The notes below the pieces were generated by a model. That model made no database searches, was not told the DNA's origin, and saw only the letters and a list, made by a program, of their open reading frames with translations. A stretch of DNA of 64,000 bases from positions 1 to 64,000 of the forward strand of contig JBFXCS010000002.1 of assembly GCA_050181915.1 (NCBI GenBank). Direction: 5' to 3'. Below are positions 28,277 through 34,940 of this stretch, one piece after another (position 1 is the first letter of the stretch; every line of letters starts with the position of its first letter). The position numbers were made by a program, and so were the translations under genes. Source of the stretch: JBFXCS01 sp050181915. GTDB taxonomy: Bacteria; Actinomycetota; Thermoleophilia; Miltoncostaeales; Miltoncostaeaceae.

Positions 28277-29688
28277 CGTGCCTGCGCCACCGCGCTCCAC
28301 GCCGCCAGCGCGTCGGCGGTCTCGCGCACGTCGTGCACCCGCAGCACCGCCGCCCCGCCCGCCACGGCCGCGAGGCCGGCGCCGATCGAGGCGGCCGTCC
28401 GCTCGTCGAGCGTGCGGCCGAGGAGGGCCTGGAACATGCTCTTGCGCGACACCCCCACCAGCACCGGGCGGCCGAGCGCCGCGAGCGCCGGGATGCCGGC
28501 GAGCAGCGCGAGGTTGTGCGCCAGGGTCTTGCCGAAGCCGATGCCGGGGTCGACGATCACCCGCTCCCGGGGCACCCCGGCCGCCACCGCGGCCTCGACC
28601 CGCTCGGCGAGGGCGTCGCGCACCTCGGCCACCACGTCGTCGTAGCGCGGGTCGTCCTGCATCGTGCGCGGCTCGCCGCGCATGTGCATCAGGCACACGG
28701 CGGCCCCCCGCTCGGCCACCAGCGGCAGCAGGTCGGGGTCGCCGCGGCCCGCCGTCACGTCGTTGACCAGCACGGCGCCGGCGTCGAGGGCGGCCTCGGC
28801 CACGGGCGCCAGGGAGGTGTCCACCGAGACGGCGAGCGGCACCGGGGCGCGGCGCATCGCCTCGAAGGCCCCCGCCAGCCGCTCGAGCTGCGTCGCCGCG
28901 TCCACCGGGTCGGCGCCCGGCCGGGTGCTCTCGGCGCCCACGTCGCAGATCACGGCCCCGTCGGCCGCCATCCGCTCCATGATCGCCGCGGCGGTGTCGG
29001 CGTCGGGGCTCCCCGATCCGCCCCACAAAGAGTCCGGGGTGACGTTGAGGATGCCCATCACGCAGGGCGCGGTGAGCCAGGCGAGCGGGTCGGTCACCCG
29101 ACCGGGGGTCCGGGCCGCGGACGGCGCACGCGCCGCCCGGCCTCCGAAGCGGCGGAAGACCCCGTCGAGGAACCCCTCGAAGGTGAGGTTCGGGTCATCC
29201 GTGAAGTCGGCCCGATAGTCGGGACGCCCCCAGTTCGCCCGGCCCAGCGGCCCCGTGAAGGGGATCGCCACGTGCGCCGCGCCGATGGAGTGGAGGGCCT
29301 CCTGCGCACGGCGCCCGGAGGCGACCACCGGCAGCTCCGGGACGAGCGCGAGGGCCCGTCGCAGCGCCTCCCGGCCGATCCGCCTCTGCTCGGCGGTGGG
29401 TTGAGCGCGGCGCCCGATGTAGAAGGGGATCGCGTTCAGCGTGAGCGCAGCGTCGTAGGGGATGCCGTTGCGGTCGAACAGCCCGCGCTCCATGCGCGCC
29501 GTCTCGTCGCCGGCCGACGCGATGCTGGTGTACCCCAGGGCCGCGGCACCGAACTCCCCGGGATCGGACTTGACGAGGACGAAGCGCCACTCGGAGCCGG
29601 TCTGGACGGGGTCCACCCCGACGAAGGTGATCTCGGGATGTTCCCGGCCGAGGTCCTCGTAGAGGGCGTTGATCGGGTTCGGGGTCAC
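28273..29688 (-). CDS. folP: Fusion of a uracil-DNA-glycosylase-like domain with dihydropteroate synthase
   Basis: One uninterrupted 471-residue frame. Residues 1 to about 180 look like a uracil-DNA-glycosylase-superfamily domain: K-S-D-P-G-E-F-G-A-A-A-L-G-Y, D-E-T-A-R, L-N-A-I-P-F-Y-I-G, and V-V-A-S-G-R-R-A-Q-E-A-L. Residues from about 200 are a complete DHPS with G-I-L-N-V-T-P-D-S, D-V-G-A-E-S-T-R-P-G, N-D-V-T-A-G, D-P-G-I-G-F-G-K-T and G-V-S-R-K. DHPS joins pterin and p-aminobenzoate. No stop separates the halves. An internal GTG at 29097 would give DHPS alone (274 residues). The long form is favoured because TACCCT lies 6 nt before the GTG at 29688. The glycosylase call is less certain than DHPS. 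Confidence 0.88.
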   Translation of the reverse strand: MTPNPINALYEDLGREHPEITFVGVDPVQTGSEWRFVLVKSDPGEFGAAALGYTSIASAGDETARMERGLFDRNGIPYDAALTLNAIPFYIGRRAQPTAEQRRIGREALRRALALVPELPVVASGRRAQEALHSIGAAHVAIPFTGPLGRANWGRPDYRADFTDDPNLTFEGFLDGVFRRFGGRAARAPSAARTPGRVTDPLAWLTAPCVMGILNVTPDSLWGGSGSPDADTAAAIMERMAADGAVICDVGAESTRPGADPVDAATQLERLAGAFEAMRRAPVPLAVSVDTSLAPVAEAALDAGAVLVNDVTAGRGDPDLLPLVAERGAAVCLMHMRGEPRTMQDDPRYDDVVAEVRDALAERVEAAVAAGVPRERVIVDPGIGFGKTLAHNLALLAGIPALAALGRPVLVGVSRKSMFQALLGRTLDERTAASIGAGLAAVAGGAAVLRVHDVRETADALAAWSAVAQAR

Positions 29689-29694
29689 CCCACG

Positions 29695-29700
29695 AGGGTA
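29695..29700 (-). promoter_or_regulatory. Leaderless-type -10 hexamer TACCCT for the folate operon
   Basis: On the minus strand TACCCT is 6 nt before the GTG at 29688. It lies between the HEPN gene stop at 29712 and the fusion gene, giving the folate genes their own start. Confidence 0.5.
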
Positions 29701-29711
29701 CGCGGCCGCCG

Positions 29712-30161
29712 TTACTCCCGTGATCCGCGTCCCAGGCTCCCGGCGACGGCAGCGACGATCGCCCGGGCGTGGACGAGCAGTTCCTCCACCTCCTCCGGCT
29801 CGACCGCGAGGCCGTCGTACTGGGACCGGTTCCGCAGCCTGCGCAGGGTGTCGTAGCGCTCCAGATGCCCCATGACGTCGGGACGGTCGAAGGCCGCGAG
29901 CGCGTACCGGCCGATCCGCTCGTGCTGCCCGCCACCCGAGCGCGCCCGGATGCCGTGAACCCTCATGTGGGCGGTCAGCGACTTCCTGACGGCGTCATAG
30001 CCGAGCGCGAAGGCGCCCGAGGGATCGGTCTCGGCAAGCGACTCCACGGACGAGAGGTGCCGGTGGGCGATGTCCAACTCGCGCATGGCGGTCTCGCGAT
30101 CCGGGGGGACGCGCCCGAGCACGCCCTCGGCGACCAGGGCGTCCACCTCGTCCTCACCCAT
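29712..30161 (-). CDS. HEPN-domain protein, putative toxin of a HEPN/MNT pair
   Basis: A helical protein of 149 residues. It contains R-E-L-D-I-A-H-R-H-L-S-S-V, A-F-A-L-G-Y-D-A-V-R-K-S-L-T-A-H-M-R and Y-D-T-L-R-R-L-R-N-R-S-Q-Y-D-G, the pattern of small HEPN domains paired with MNT nucleotidyltransferases. The canonical R-x4-6-H RNase motif is not intact: after R-N-R-S the expected His position is Q-Y. That variant occurs in HEPN subgroups, or the protein may act as the partner rather than as a nuclease. Its ATG overlaps the MNT gene stop by 8 nt, so the two are co-translated. Confidence 0.8.
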   Translation of the reverse strand: MGEDEVDALVAEGVLGRVPPDRETAMRELDIAHRHLSSVESLAETDPSGAFALGYDAVRKSLTAHMRVHGIRARSGGGQHERIGRYALAAFDRPDVMGHLERYDTLRRLRNRSQYDGLAVEPEEVEELLVHARAIVAAVAGSLGRGSRE

Positions 30162-30756
30162 CGGGCGGCGCCCCGCCCGCGCCGAGATCGATGGGGACGA
30201 GCGGTCCCGCCCGGACACCGCGGAGGAAACCGTCCCCTGCCTCCTCCCAACGCTCACGAGACACGATCGTCTCGTTCACCTCACGTCCGAGCTCCCCCTC
30301 GATCGGCCGCAGCGCGCGGCTCACGGCGAGCCGGTCCGGCCGGCCGACGACCATCACGTCGATGTCGCGAGGGGGGTCACCCGCCTCACCGAGATAGCGC
30401 GCCGCCCACGAGCCGAAGACGAACGCCTCCTCGATCCCGGTGACCGTCCCCAGAGCAGGCCCGATCACGACCGCGGGGCCGAACGCCTTCAGCAGCAGGT
30501 CGTGAAGACCGCGGTGGTACGGCGAGTCCTCGTCCGGACGCAGCAGGCGGACACCGCCGATCCGCTCGGAGCGGATCAGTCCCGCCCGCTCCAAGCGATC
30601 CGCCTCACGGGTGACGCCGCCGGGATCGAGCCCGAGTTCGCGAGCGAGACCCGTGAGAGATGCCGGCCTGTCCGGCGCCAGGTACACACGGGCCAGCAGG
30701 CGTCCCTGGCCTTCGGAGCGGAAGATCGGCAGGAGTAGAGGTGCCTCGGTCCTCAC
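30154..30756 (-). CDS. MNT-type nucleotidyltransferase with N-terminal winged HTH, antitoxin partner
   Basis: A 200-residue protein. The N-terminal winged helix-turn-helix (about 15-70: L-T-G-L-A-R-E-L-G-L-D-P-G-G-V-T-R-E-A-D-R-L) precedes a polymerase-beta-type nucleotidyltransferase domain with V-F-G-S-W-A-A-R-Y and D-I-D-V-M-V-V-G, the G-S-x10+-D-x-D catalytic set. MNT enzymes can modify (AMPylate) their HEPN partner and so neutralise it. The HTH suggests direct autoregulation at the AT-rich repeats just upstream. It overlaps the HEPN gene by 8 nt. The order MNT then HEPN is usual for such loci. Confidence 0.88.
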   Translation of the reverse strand: MRTEAPLLLPIFRSEGQGRLLARVYLAPDRPASLTGLARELGLDPGGVTREADRLERAGLIRSERIGGVRLLRPDEDSPYHRGLHDLLLKAFGPAVVIGPALGTVTGIEEAFVFGSWAARYLGEAGDPPRDIDVMVVGRPDRLAVSRALRPIEGELGREVNETIVSRERWEEAGDGFLRGVRAGPLVPIDLGAGGAPPDG

Positions 30757-30769
30757 GGCAGATCCCTTA

Positions 30770-30812
30770 TTGACTATTCGTCAACGATTATTGATTGATA
30801 GTCAATCTATCA
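30770..30812 (-). promoter_or_regulatory. AT-rich operator/promoter of the MNT-HEPN pair
   Basis: A 43-bp AT-rich island in a GC-rich window holds nested inverted repeats: TTGACTAT (30770-30777) with ATAGTCAA (30798-30805); TTGAC-N5-GTCAA at 30770-30784; and TGATAG-N5-CTATCA at 30796-30812. It begins 13 bp before the MNT start. TTGAC half-sites recur, as expected for an operator bound by the HTH of the MNT protein. Confidence 0.65.
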
Positions 30813-31490
30813 CGGCCTGCGGCGCCCGCCGTCTACCGTCCGGGTACGGCGGGTCTCGGCCGCGATGCGGGCCTTCGGGGCCGCCCAGCCGCAGATCGGG
30901 CAGGAGGCCAGATCGTGGTTGCGGGCCGGGCAGTACTCGCGGCCGAAGTAGATGATCTGGAGGTGGCGGTCGTTCCAGGTCTCGCGCGGGAACACGGCCT
31001 TGAGGTCGCGCTCGGTGCGCTCGACCGTGGTGCCGTTCGACAGCCCCCAGCGGGCGGCCAGGCGGTGGATGTGGGTGTCGACCGGGAAGGCGGGCACACC
31101 GAAGGCCTGGGCCATCACGACGCTCGCCGTCTTGTGGCCCACCCCGGGGAGCGACTCGAGGAAGGCGAAGTCGGGGATCACCTCGCCCCCCGCGTCCACG
31201 ATCATCCGCGCCGCGGCGGACAGGTTGCGCGCCTTGGTAGGGGCCAGGCCGACCTCGCGGATCAGCTCGAGGATGCGCTCGACGGGCAGCGCCGCCATCG
31301 CCTCGGGCGTGCCGGCCTCGGCGAACAGCGCCGGGGTGACCAGGTTGACCCGCACGTCGGTGGTCTGCGCCGACAGCGCCACCGCGACCAGCAGCGTGTA
31401 GGGATCGCTGTGGCGGAGGGGGATGGGCGGATCGGGGTACAGCTCGTCGAGGATCCGTCCGATCCGTTCGGCCTTCTCGGCGCGGCGCAT
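30810..31490 (-). CDS. nth: Endonuclease III-family DNA glycosylase with variant Fe-S motif
   Basis: A base-excision repair glycosylase/lyase of 226 residues. The helix-hairpin-helix L-P-G-V-G-H-K-T-A, containing the catalytic Lys, and V-D-T-H-I-H-R-L-A with the catalytic Asp are intact. The C-terminal Fe-S loop differs from the usual C-x6-C-x2-C-x5-C: here Cys187, Cys197 and Cys200 are present, but the second and fourth standard positions are Leu and Ala. His192 or another residue may replace a ligand. The ATG has TACAGT 7 nt upstream and no ribosome-binding site. It stands alone, 54 bp after the MNT/HEPN start region. Confidence 0.93.
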   Translation of the reverse strand: MRRAEKAERIGRILDELYPDPPIPLRHSDPYTLLVAVALSAQTTDVRVNLVTPALFAEAGTPEAMAALPVERILELIREVGLAPTKARNLSAAARMIVDAGGEVIPDFAFLESLPGVGHKTASVVMAQAFGVPAFPVDTHIHRLAARWGLSNGTTVERTERDLKAVFPRETWNDRHLQIIYFGREYCPARNHDLASCPICGWAAPKARIAAETRRTRTVDGGRRRP

Positions 31491-31497
31491 GGCGGCG

Positions 31498-31503
31498 ACT
31501 GTA
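31498..31503 (-). promoter_or_regulatory. Leaderless-type -10 hexamer TACAGT upstream of nth
   Basis: On the minus strand TACAGT is 7 nt before the nth ATG at 31490, in the 31-bp gap after hpt. Confidence 0.45.
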
Positions 31504-31521
31504 GCGGCGCCGGCGCCGCGA

Positions 31522-32061
31522 CTACCCCTGCGCCAGCTTCGCGATGTAGGGCAGGTTGCGGTAGCGCTGGGCGTGGTCGAGGCCGTAGCCGATGACGAAC
31601 ACGTCCGGCAGGTCGAAGCCGACGTAGCGGGTCTCGATGTCGAGCTTGCGATGCCCGGGCTTGATCAGCAGGGAGCAGATCTCGAGCGACGCCGGGCCGC
31701 GCGAGGCCAGGTTCTTGAGCAGGTAGGACAGCGTGAGGCCGGAGTCGATGACGTCCTCGACCAGCAGCACGTGACGGCCGGCGATGTTGATGTCGAGGTC
31801 CTTCAGGATCCGGACCACGCCGGAGGAATGGGTCTGCGCGCCGTACGACGAGACGGCCATGAAGTCGAGCTCGCACACCACGTCGAGCTGCCGCACCAGG
31901 TCCGCGATGAAGAAGATCGCGCCCTTCAGCACGCCGATGACGAGCAGCTCGCGCCCCTCGTAGTCCTTCGAGATCTGGGAGGCGAGCGCGGTGATGCGCG
32001 CCTGCAGATCCTCCTCCGAGATCAGCACCTCGCCGATCGACACCGCTCCGGGACCGGTCAC
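31522..32061 (-). CDS. hpt: Hypoxanthine phosphoribosyltransferase
   Basis: A purine-salvage enzyme of 179 residues. It shows V-L-K-G-A-I-F-F, S-S-Y-G-A-Q-T, the PRPP-binding loop V-L-L-V-E-D-V-I-D-S-G-L-T-L and V-G-F-D-L-P-D-V-F-V-I-G-Y-G-L-D. It converts hypoxanthine or guanine with PRPP to nucleotides. The GTG start overlaps the tilS stop (GTGA). The tilS-hpt pair is conserved across Gram-positives and normally precedes ftsH, which is not adjacent here. Confidence 0.95.
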   Translation of the reverse strand: MTGPGAVSIGEVLISEEDLQARITALASQISKDYEGRELLVIGVLKGAIFFIADLVRQLDVVCELDFMAVSSYGAQTHSSGVVRILKDLDINIAGRHVLLVEDVIDSGLTLSYLLKNLASRGPASLEICSLLIKPGHRKLDIETRYVGFDLPDVFVIGYGLDHAQRYRNLPYIAKLAQG

Positions 32062-33374
32062 GCCGGCATCACCTCCAGTACGACGGCGGGAGCGCCCGCG
32101 GGCGCGATGAGATCTGCGGCGGCGCGGTGGCCGGCCACCCAGACGACGCGATCGCCGACGGCGATCACGGGCACCGCCGAGCGCCGCCGGGCGGGGACGC
32201 CGCCGTCGGCGAGCAGGCGGCCCACCGCGCGCCGGCCGCCGCCCGCGACGGGCAGGCGGTCGCCGGGAGCGGGCGCCCGGATCGTGAAGGGCCCGTCGGC
32301 GAGCACGGCCACCCGACCCGGGCGGGGCGCCTCGGCCCGGCCGCGGCGCGCGCTCACCACCAGGTCGCCGAAGGCCGCCGCGCCGGGCACGGCCAGCGGG
32401 CGGGGCGCCGGCGCGGGCCGCTCGACGGGCGCGGCGACGGCGACCAGGCGGCCGCGCTCCACGAGCGCCGCGCCGGCGCCCGGCAGGTCGACCCGCCGGG
32501 GTCCGCCAGGGGCCAGGAGATCGAGCGCCCTGCCCACCGGGCCGGCGCCGAGCGCCTCACCCGGCAGGCCCGCCCGCTCGAACAGACGCCGCGCCAGCAG
32601 GCGCGCCACGGCCGGCGGCTGGGCCGCGAGGACGGCGACCGCGAGGCCCTCGCCGCCCTCGGCTGCGGCGTCCCAGGCGGCGTCGAGCAGCGGCGCCAGC
32701 ACCTCGGCCTCGTCGCGCAGCCGGTCGGCGAAGGCCGCGACGTGGGCCTCCGCGCCGCCGTGGACCTCCGCCAGCGCCGGAAGCAGCCCGTGGCGCACGC
32801 GGGAGCGGGCGTACGAGGGATCGCGGTTCGAGGGGTCCTCCGCGACGTCCAGCCCGCGCTCGGCGCACCAGGAGCGGGTCTCGGCCGCCGTCGCCACCAG
32901 CAGGGGGCGCACGAGGTCGCCCGAGCGGGCCGCCATGCCGAGGGCGCCCGCGCGGCCGGTGCCGCGGGCCAGCCGGAAGAGCACGGTCTCGGCCTGATCG
33001 GAGGCGGTGTGGCCGGTGGCGATGCGCGCGTAGCCCCCCTCGCGCGCGACCCGGCGCGCCGCGGCGTAGCGGGCCTCGCGGGCGCGCTCCTGCACCCCGG
33101 CGCCCGGCCGCAGGCCCAGCCGCTCGACCTGCGCCTCAAGGCCCAGCGCCCGCGCCGCCGCGGCCACGGCGAGGGCCTCCCCCTCCGACTCCGGACGCAG
33201 GCCGTGATCCACCGCCAGCACCCCGACCGGGCCGTCGTGGACGCCCGCCAGCAGGTGCATGAGGCAGGTCGAGTCGGCCCCGCCCGACACCATCGCCAGC
33301 ACCGGGCGGCCGCCCGGGAGGAGATCGGCACGGCGGCAGTGCTCGGCCACGCGGGCCTTCAGGTCGCTCCCCAC
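32058..33374 (-). CDS. tilS: tRNA(Ile)-lysidine synthetase
   Basis: TilS converts C34 of tRNA-Ile(CAU) to lysidine; this copy has 438 residues. The PP-loop ATPase motif A-M-V-S-G-G-A-D-S-T is near residue 30, followed by V-D-H-G-L-R, A-T-G-H-T-A-S-D-Q-A-E-T and N-R-D-P-S-Y-A-R-S-R-V-R. A TilS C-terminal domain lies at about 360-438. The GTG at 33374 has no ribosome-binding site; CATAAT lies 6 nt upstream, so it is probably leaderless. It is coupled to hpt. Confidence 0.93.
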   Translation of the reverse strand: MGSDLKARVAEHCRRADLLPGGRPVLAMVSGGADSTCLMHLLAGVHDGPVGVLAVDHGLRPESEGEALAVAAAARALGLEAQVERLGLRPGAGVQERAREARYAAARRVAREGGYARIATGHTASDQAETVLFRLARGTGRAGALGMAARSGDLVRPLLVATAAETRSWCAERGLDVAEDPSNRDPSYARSRVRHGLLPALAEVHGGAEAHVAAFADRLRDEAEVLAPLLDAAWDAAAEGGEGLAVAVLAAQPPAVARLLARRLFERAGLPGEALGAGPVGRALDLLAPGGPRRVDLPGAGAALVERGRLVAVAAPVERPAPAPRPLAVPGAAAFGDLVVSARRGRAEAPRPGRVAVLADGPFTIRAPAPGDRLPVAGGGRRAVGRLLADGGVPARRRSAVPVIAVGDRVVWVAGHRAAADLIAPAGAPAVVLEVMPA

Positions 33375-33380
33375 CGCCCG

Positions 33381-33386
33381 ATTATG
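33381..33386 (-). promoter_or_regulatory. Leaderless-type -10 hexamer CATAAT upstream of tilS
   Basis: On the minus strand CATAAT is 6 nt before the tilS GTG, within the 39-bp gap after the TlpA gene. It is one base from the TATAAT consensus. Confidence 0.5.
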
Positions 33387-33413
33387 GCGACCGCGGGCAC
33401 CCCGCGCCGAACC

Positions 33414-33947
33414 TCACCCGGCCGCGAGCCCGCGACCGATGGAGTCGAGATCGGATGGCGAGAGCGGACCGGGGTGGTTCAGCGCGACCCGCCCCTGCGC
33501 GTCGATGACCACCGTCGTCGGCAGGCCGGGCACGTCGAACCGGCGGGCGGCGTCGCCGCGGGGATCCTGGCCCAGGGGGAAGGTCGCGCCCTGCCGGCGC
33601 GCGAAGGCGCGGGCGGCCGGGGCCGAGTCGGTGGTGGCGACGCCGATCACGTCCACCGCCCGGTCGGCGCGCGCGAAGGCCACCAGGGCCGGCATCTCCT
33701 CCTTGCACGGCTCGCACCAGGCGGCCCAGAAGTTCAGCACGACGGGCCGGCCGCGGTGCTCGGCCAGGTCGATGCGCCCCCCGCCGTCGAGCGCCGCGAC
33801 GGAGAGGGCCGGCGCCGGAGCGCGCTCGGCCGCCGGCACGAGCCGGGGCGCGTCGTCCCCGCCCCGGACGGTCAGGCCGACGGCCAGCAGCACCCCTGCC
33901 AGGGCCGCGGCGGCCACCGTGATCCCGATCGCGAGGCGCCGCCGCAT
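33414..33947 (-). CDS. Membrane-anchored TlpA/ResA-type thioredoxin
   Basis: A 177-residue protein with an N-terminal transmembrane anchor (about 5-27) and an extracytoplasmic thioredoxin-like AlkA/TSA-Redoxin domain. The active site is W-C-E-P-C in N-F-W-A-A-W-C-E-P-C-K-E-E-M-P. The cis-Pro loop G-L-P-T-T-V is present, as is a mid-domain insert with D-S-A-P-A-A-R-A-F-A typical of TlpA and ResA. Such proteins reduce disulfides outside the membrane, often for cytochrome c maturation, but no ccm genes are nearby. The ATG has TATCGT 7 nt upstream and no ribosome-binding site. Confidence 0.9.
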   Translation of the reverse strand: MRRRLAIGITVAAAALAGVLLAVGLTVRGGDDAPRLVPAAERAPAPALSVAALDGGGRIDLAEHRGRPVVLNFWAAWCEPCKEEMPALVAFARADRAVDVIGVATTDSAPAARAFARRQGATFPLGQDPRGDAARRFDVPGLPTTVVIDAQGRVALNHPGPLSPSDLDSIGRGLAAG

Positions 33948-33954
33948 CCGCTCG

Positions 33955-33970
33955 ACGATACCCGTACCCT
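33955..33970. promoter_or_regulatory. Back-to-back leaderless -10 boxes (TATCGT minus, TACCCT plus)
   Basis: Between the divergent TlpA (ATG ending at 33947) and PAP2 (ATG at 33978) genes, only 30 bp apart, the minus strand has TATCGT at 33960-33955 (7-nt gap) and the plus strand TACCCT at 33965-33970 (7-nt gap). The two boxes are 4 bp apart, so both promoters cannot easily be occupied at once. Confidence 0.55.
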
Positions 33971-33977
33971 GGGCGCG

Positions 33978-34472
33978 ATGGGCCGCATCGCACAGATCGA
34001 TCGGCGCGCCGGCGCCGCCGTGCGCGACGCCGTGGCGCGCCTGCCGGGCGGCCCCGCGATCGCACGGGCGGGGGCGGCGGCCCTGAGCCCCGCCTTCCGG
34101 GGGATGGTGGCCGCGATGATCCTGCGGCCCTCGACCCGCCGCATGGGGATCGACGCCCTGGCGGCCGGCGTGGCCGCGGGGCTCGGCGCCCGCGTGCTGC
34201 GCGACCGGCTGGGGCGCCCCCGCCCGGGCCCCCGCGAGGAGGGCGGCTTCCCCAGCCGCCACGCCGCCGCCTCCGTCGCCATCGCGGGGGCCGTGCGCCG
34301 CCATCGCCCGGGGCTCGGCGCCGTCCTCGGCGTCGCGGCGGCCGCCTGCCTCACGGCCCGGGTCGCGTCGGCCCAGCACGAGCCCGCCGACATCGCCGCG
34401 GGAGCCGCCCTCGGGGGCGTCGCCCACCGACTGGTGCGCCTGCCCGGGCAGCGGATAGCCTTGCCGCGGTGA
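33978..34472 (+). CDS. Small PAP2-superfamily phosphatase
   Basis: A 164-residue membrane protein. The acid-phosphatase signatures are recognisable: R-D-R-L-G-R-P-R-P (motif 1), G-F-P-S-R-H-A-A-A (motif 2) and, with Gln replacing an expected residue, A-R-V-A-S-A-Q-H-E-P-A-D-I-A-A-G (motif 3). Related enzymes dephosphorylate lipid phosphates such as undecaprenyl pyrophosphate or phosphatidate. The substrate is not determined. It has a likely leaderless start (TACCCT, 7 nt) and its stop overlaps the next GTG (GTGA). Confidence 0.85.
   Translation: MGRIAQIDRRAGAAVRDAVARLPGGPAIARAGAAALSPAFRGMVAAMILRPSTRRMGIDALAAGVAAGLGARVLRDRLGRPRPGPREEGGFPSRHAAASVAIAGAVRRHRPGLGAVLGVAAAACLTARVASAQHEPADIAAGAALGGVAHRLVRLPGQRIALPR
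34456..34461 (+). promoter_or_regulatory. Leaderless-type -10 hexamer TAGCCT inside the PAP2 gene end
   Basis: TAGCCT lies 7 nt before the GTG at 34469, within the last codons of the PAP2 gene. The downstream gene could be read from here as well as by coupling. Confidence 0.35.
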
Positions 34473-34924
34473 GCCTGCTGCGCGCCCAGACGGAGGGCCC
34501 CCACGCCCGCTCCCTGGTACGCACCGCGCGCCTCGTCAGCGCCGTCCTGGCCGCGCTGGGGATGCTGTCGCTGCTGCGCACCGGCGTGAGCGGGATCGGC
34601 GACGGCACCACCCACGACCTGTTCGTGTTCCCCACCCACCCGGTCACCGGGCTCGTCTGGATCGTGCTGGGCATCGCGGGCATCGCGCTGGCCGAGCGCC
34701 CCGGCCGCGCCCGGGCCTACCTCGCCGTGACCGGCGCCCTGCTCCTGCTGTGGGCGGTCGTGGCGCTGGCGGGCGGGGCCGACGACGGGCCCTTCGTGCG
34801 CGACGAGGCGATCGTGCTGCTGCACCTCGTGCTCGGAGCGGTGGCGATCGCCGTGGTCGTCAACCCGCTCGCCCGCCAGGCCTCCGCCCGCCCGGCGGCC
34901 GCCGAGGAGGAGACGTCCCCCTGA
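34469..34924 (+). CDS. DUF4383-like membrane protein
   Basis: A 151-residue protein with four predicted transmembrane helices (about 20-38, 55-75, 83-101 and 110-130). The pattern D-L-F-V-F-P-T-H-P-V-T-G-L-V-W-I-V-L-G-I-A-G and a closing H-L-V-L-G-A-V-A-I resemble DUF4383 proteins of actinobacteria, whose function is unknown. It overlaps the PAP2 gene by GTGA and has its own TAGCCT box. It is convergent with the diguanylate cyclase gene, 16 bp away. Confidence 0.75.
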   Translation: MSLLRAQTEGPHARSLVRTARLVSAVLAALGMLSLLRTGVSGIGDGTTHDLFVFPTHPVTGLVWIVLGIAGIALAERPGRARAYLAVTGALLLLWAVVALAGGADDGPFVRDEAIVLLHLVLGAVAIAVVVNPLARQASARPAAAEEETSP

Positions 34925-34940
34925 CGGCCGGGGCGCGTCG

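Noticed and set aside
32127..34472. 781-residue plus-strand frame opposite tilS and the TlpA gene
   Set aside because: Only the final 164 residues (PAP2) are protein-like; the upstream part is antisense to tilS and the TlpA gene.
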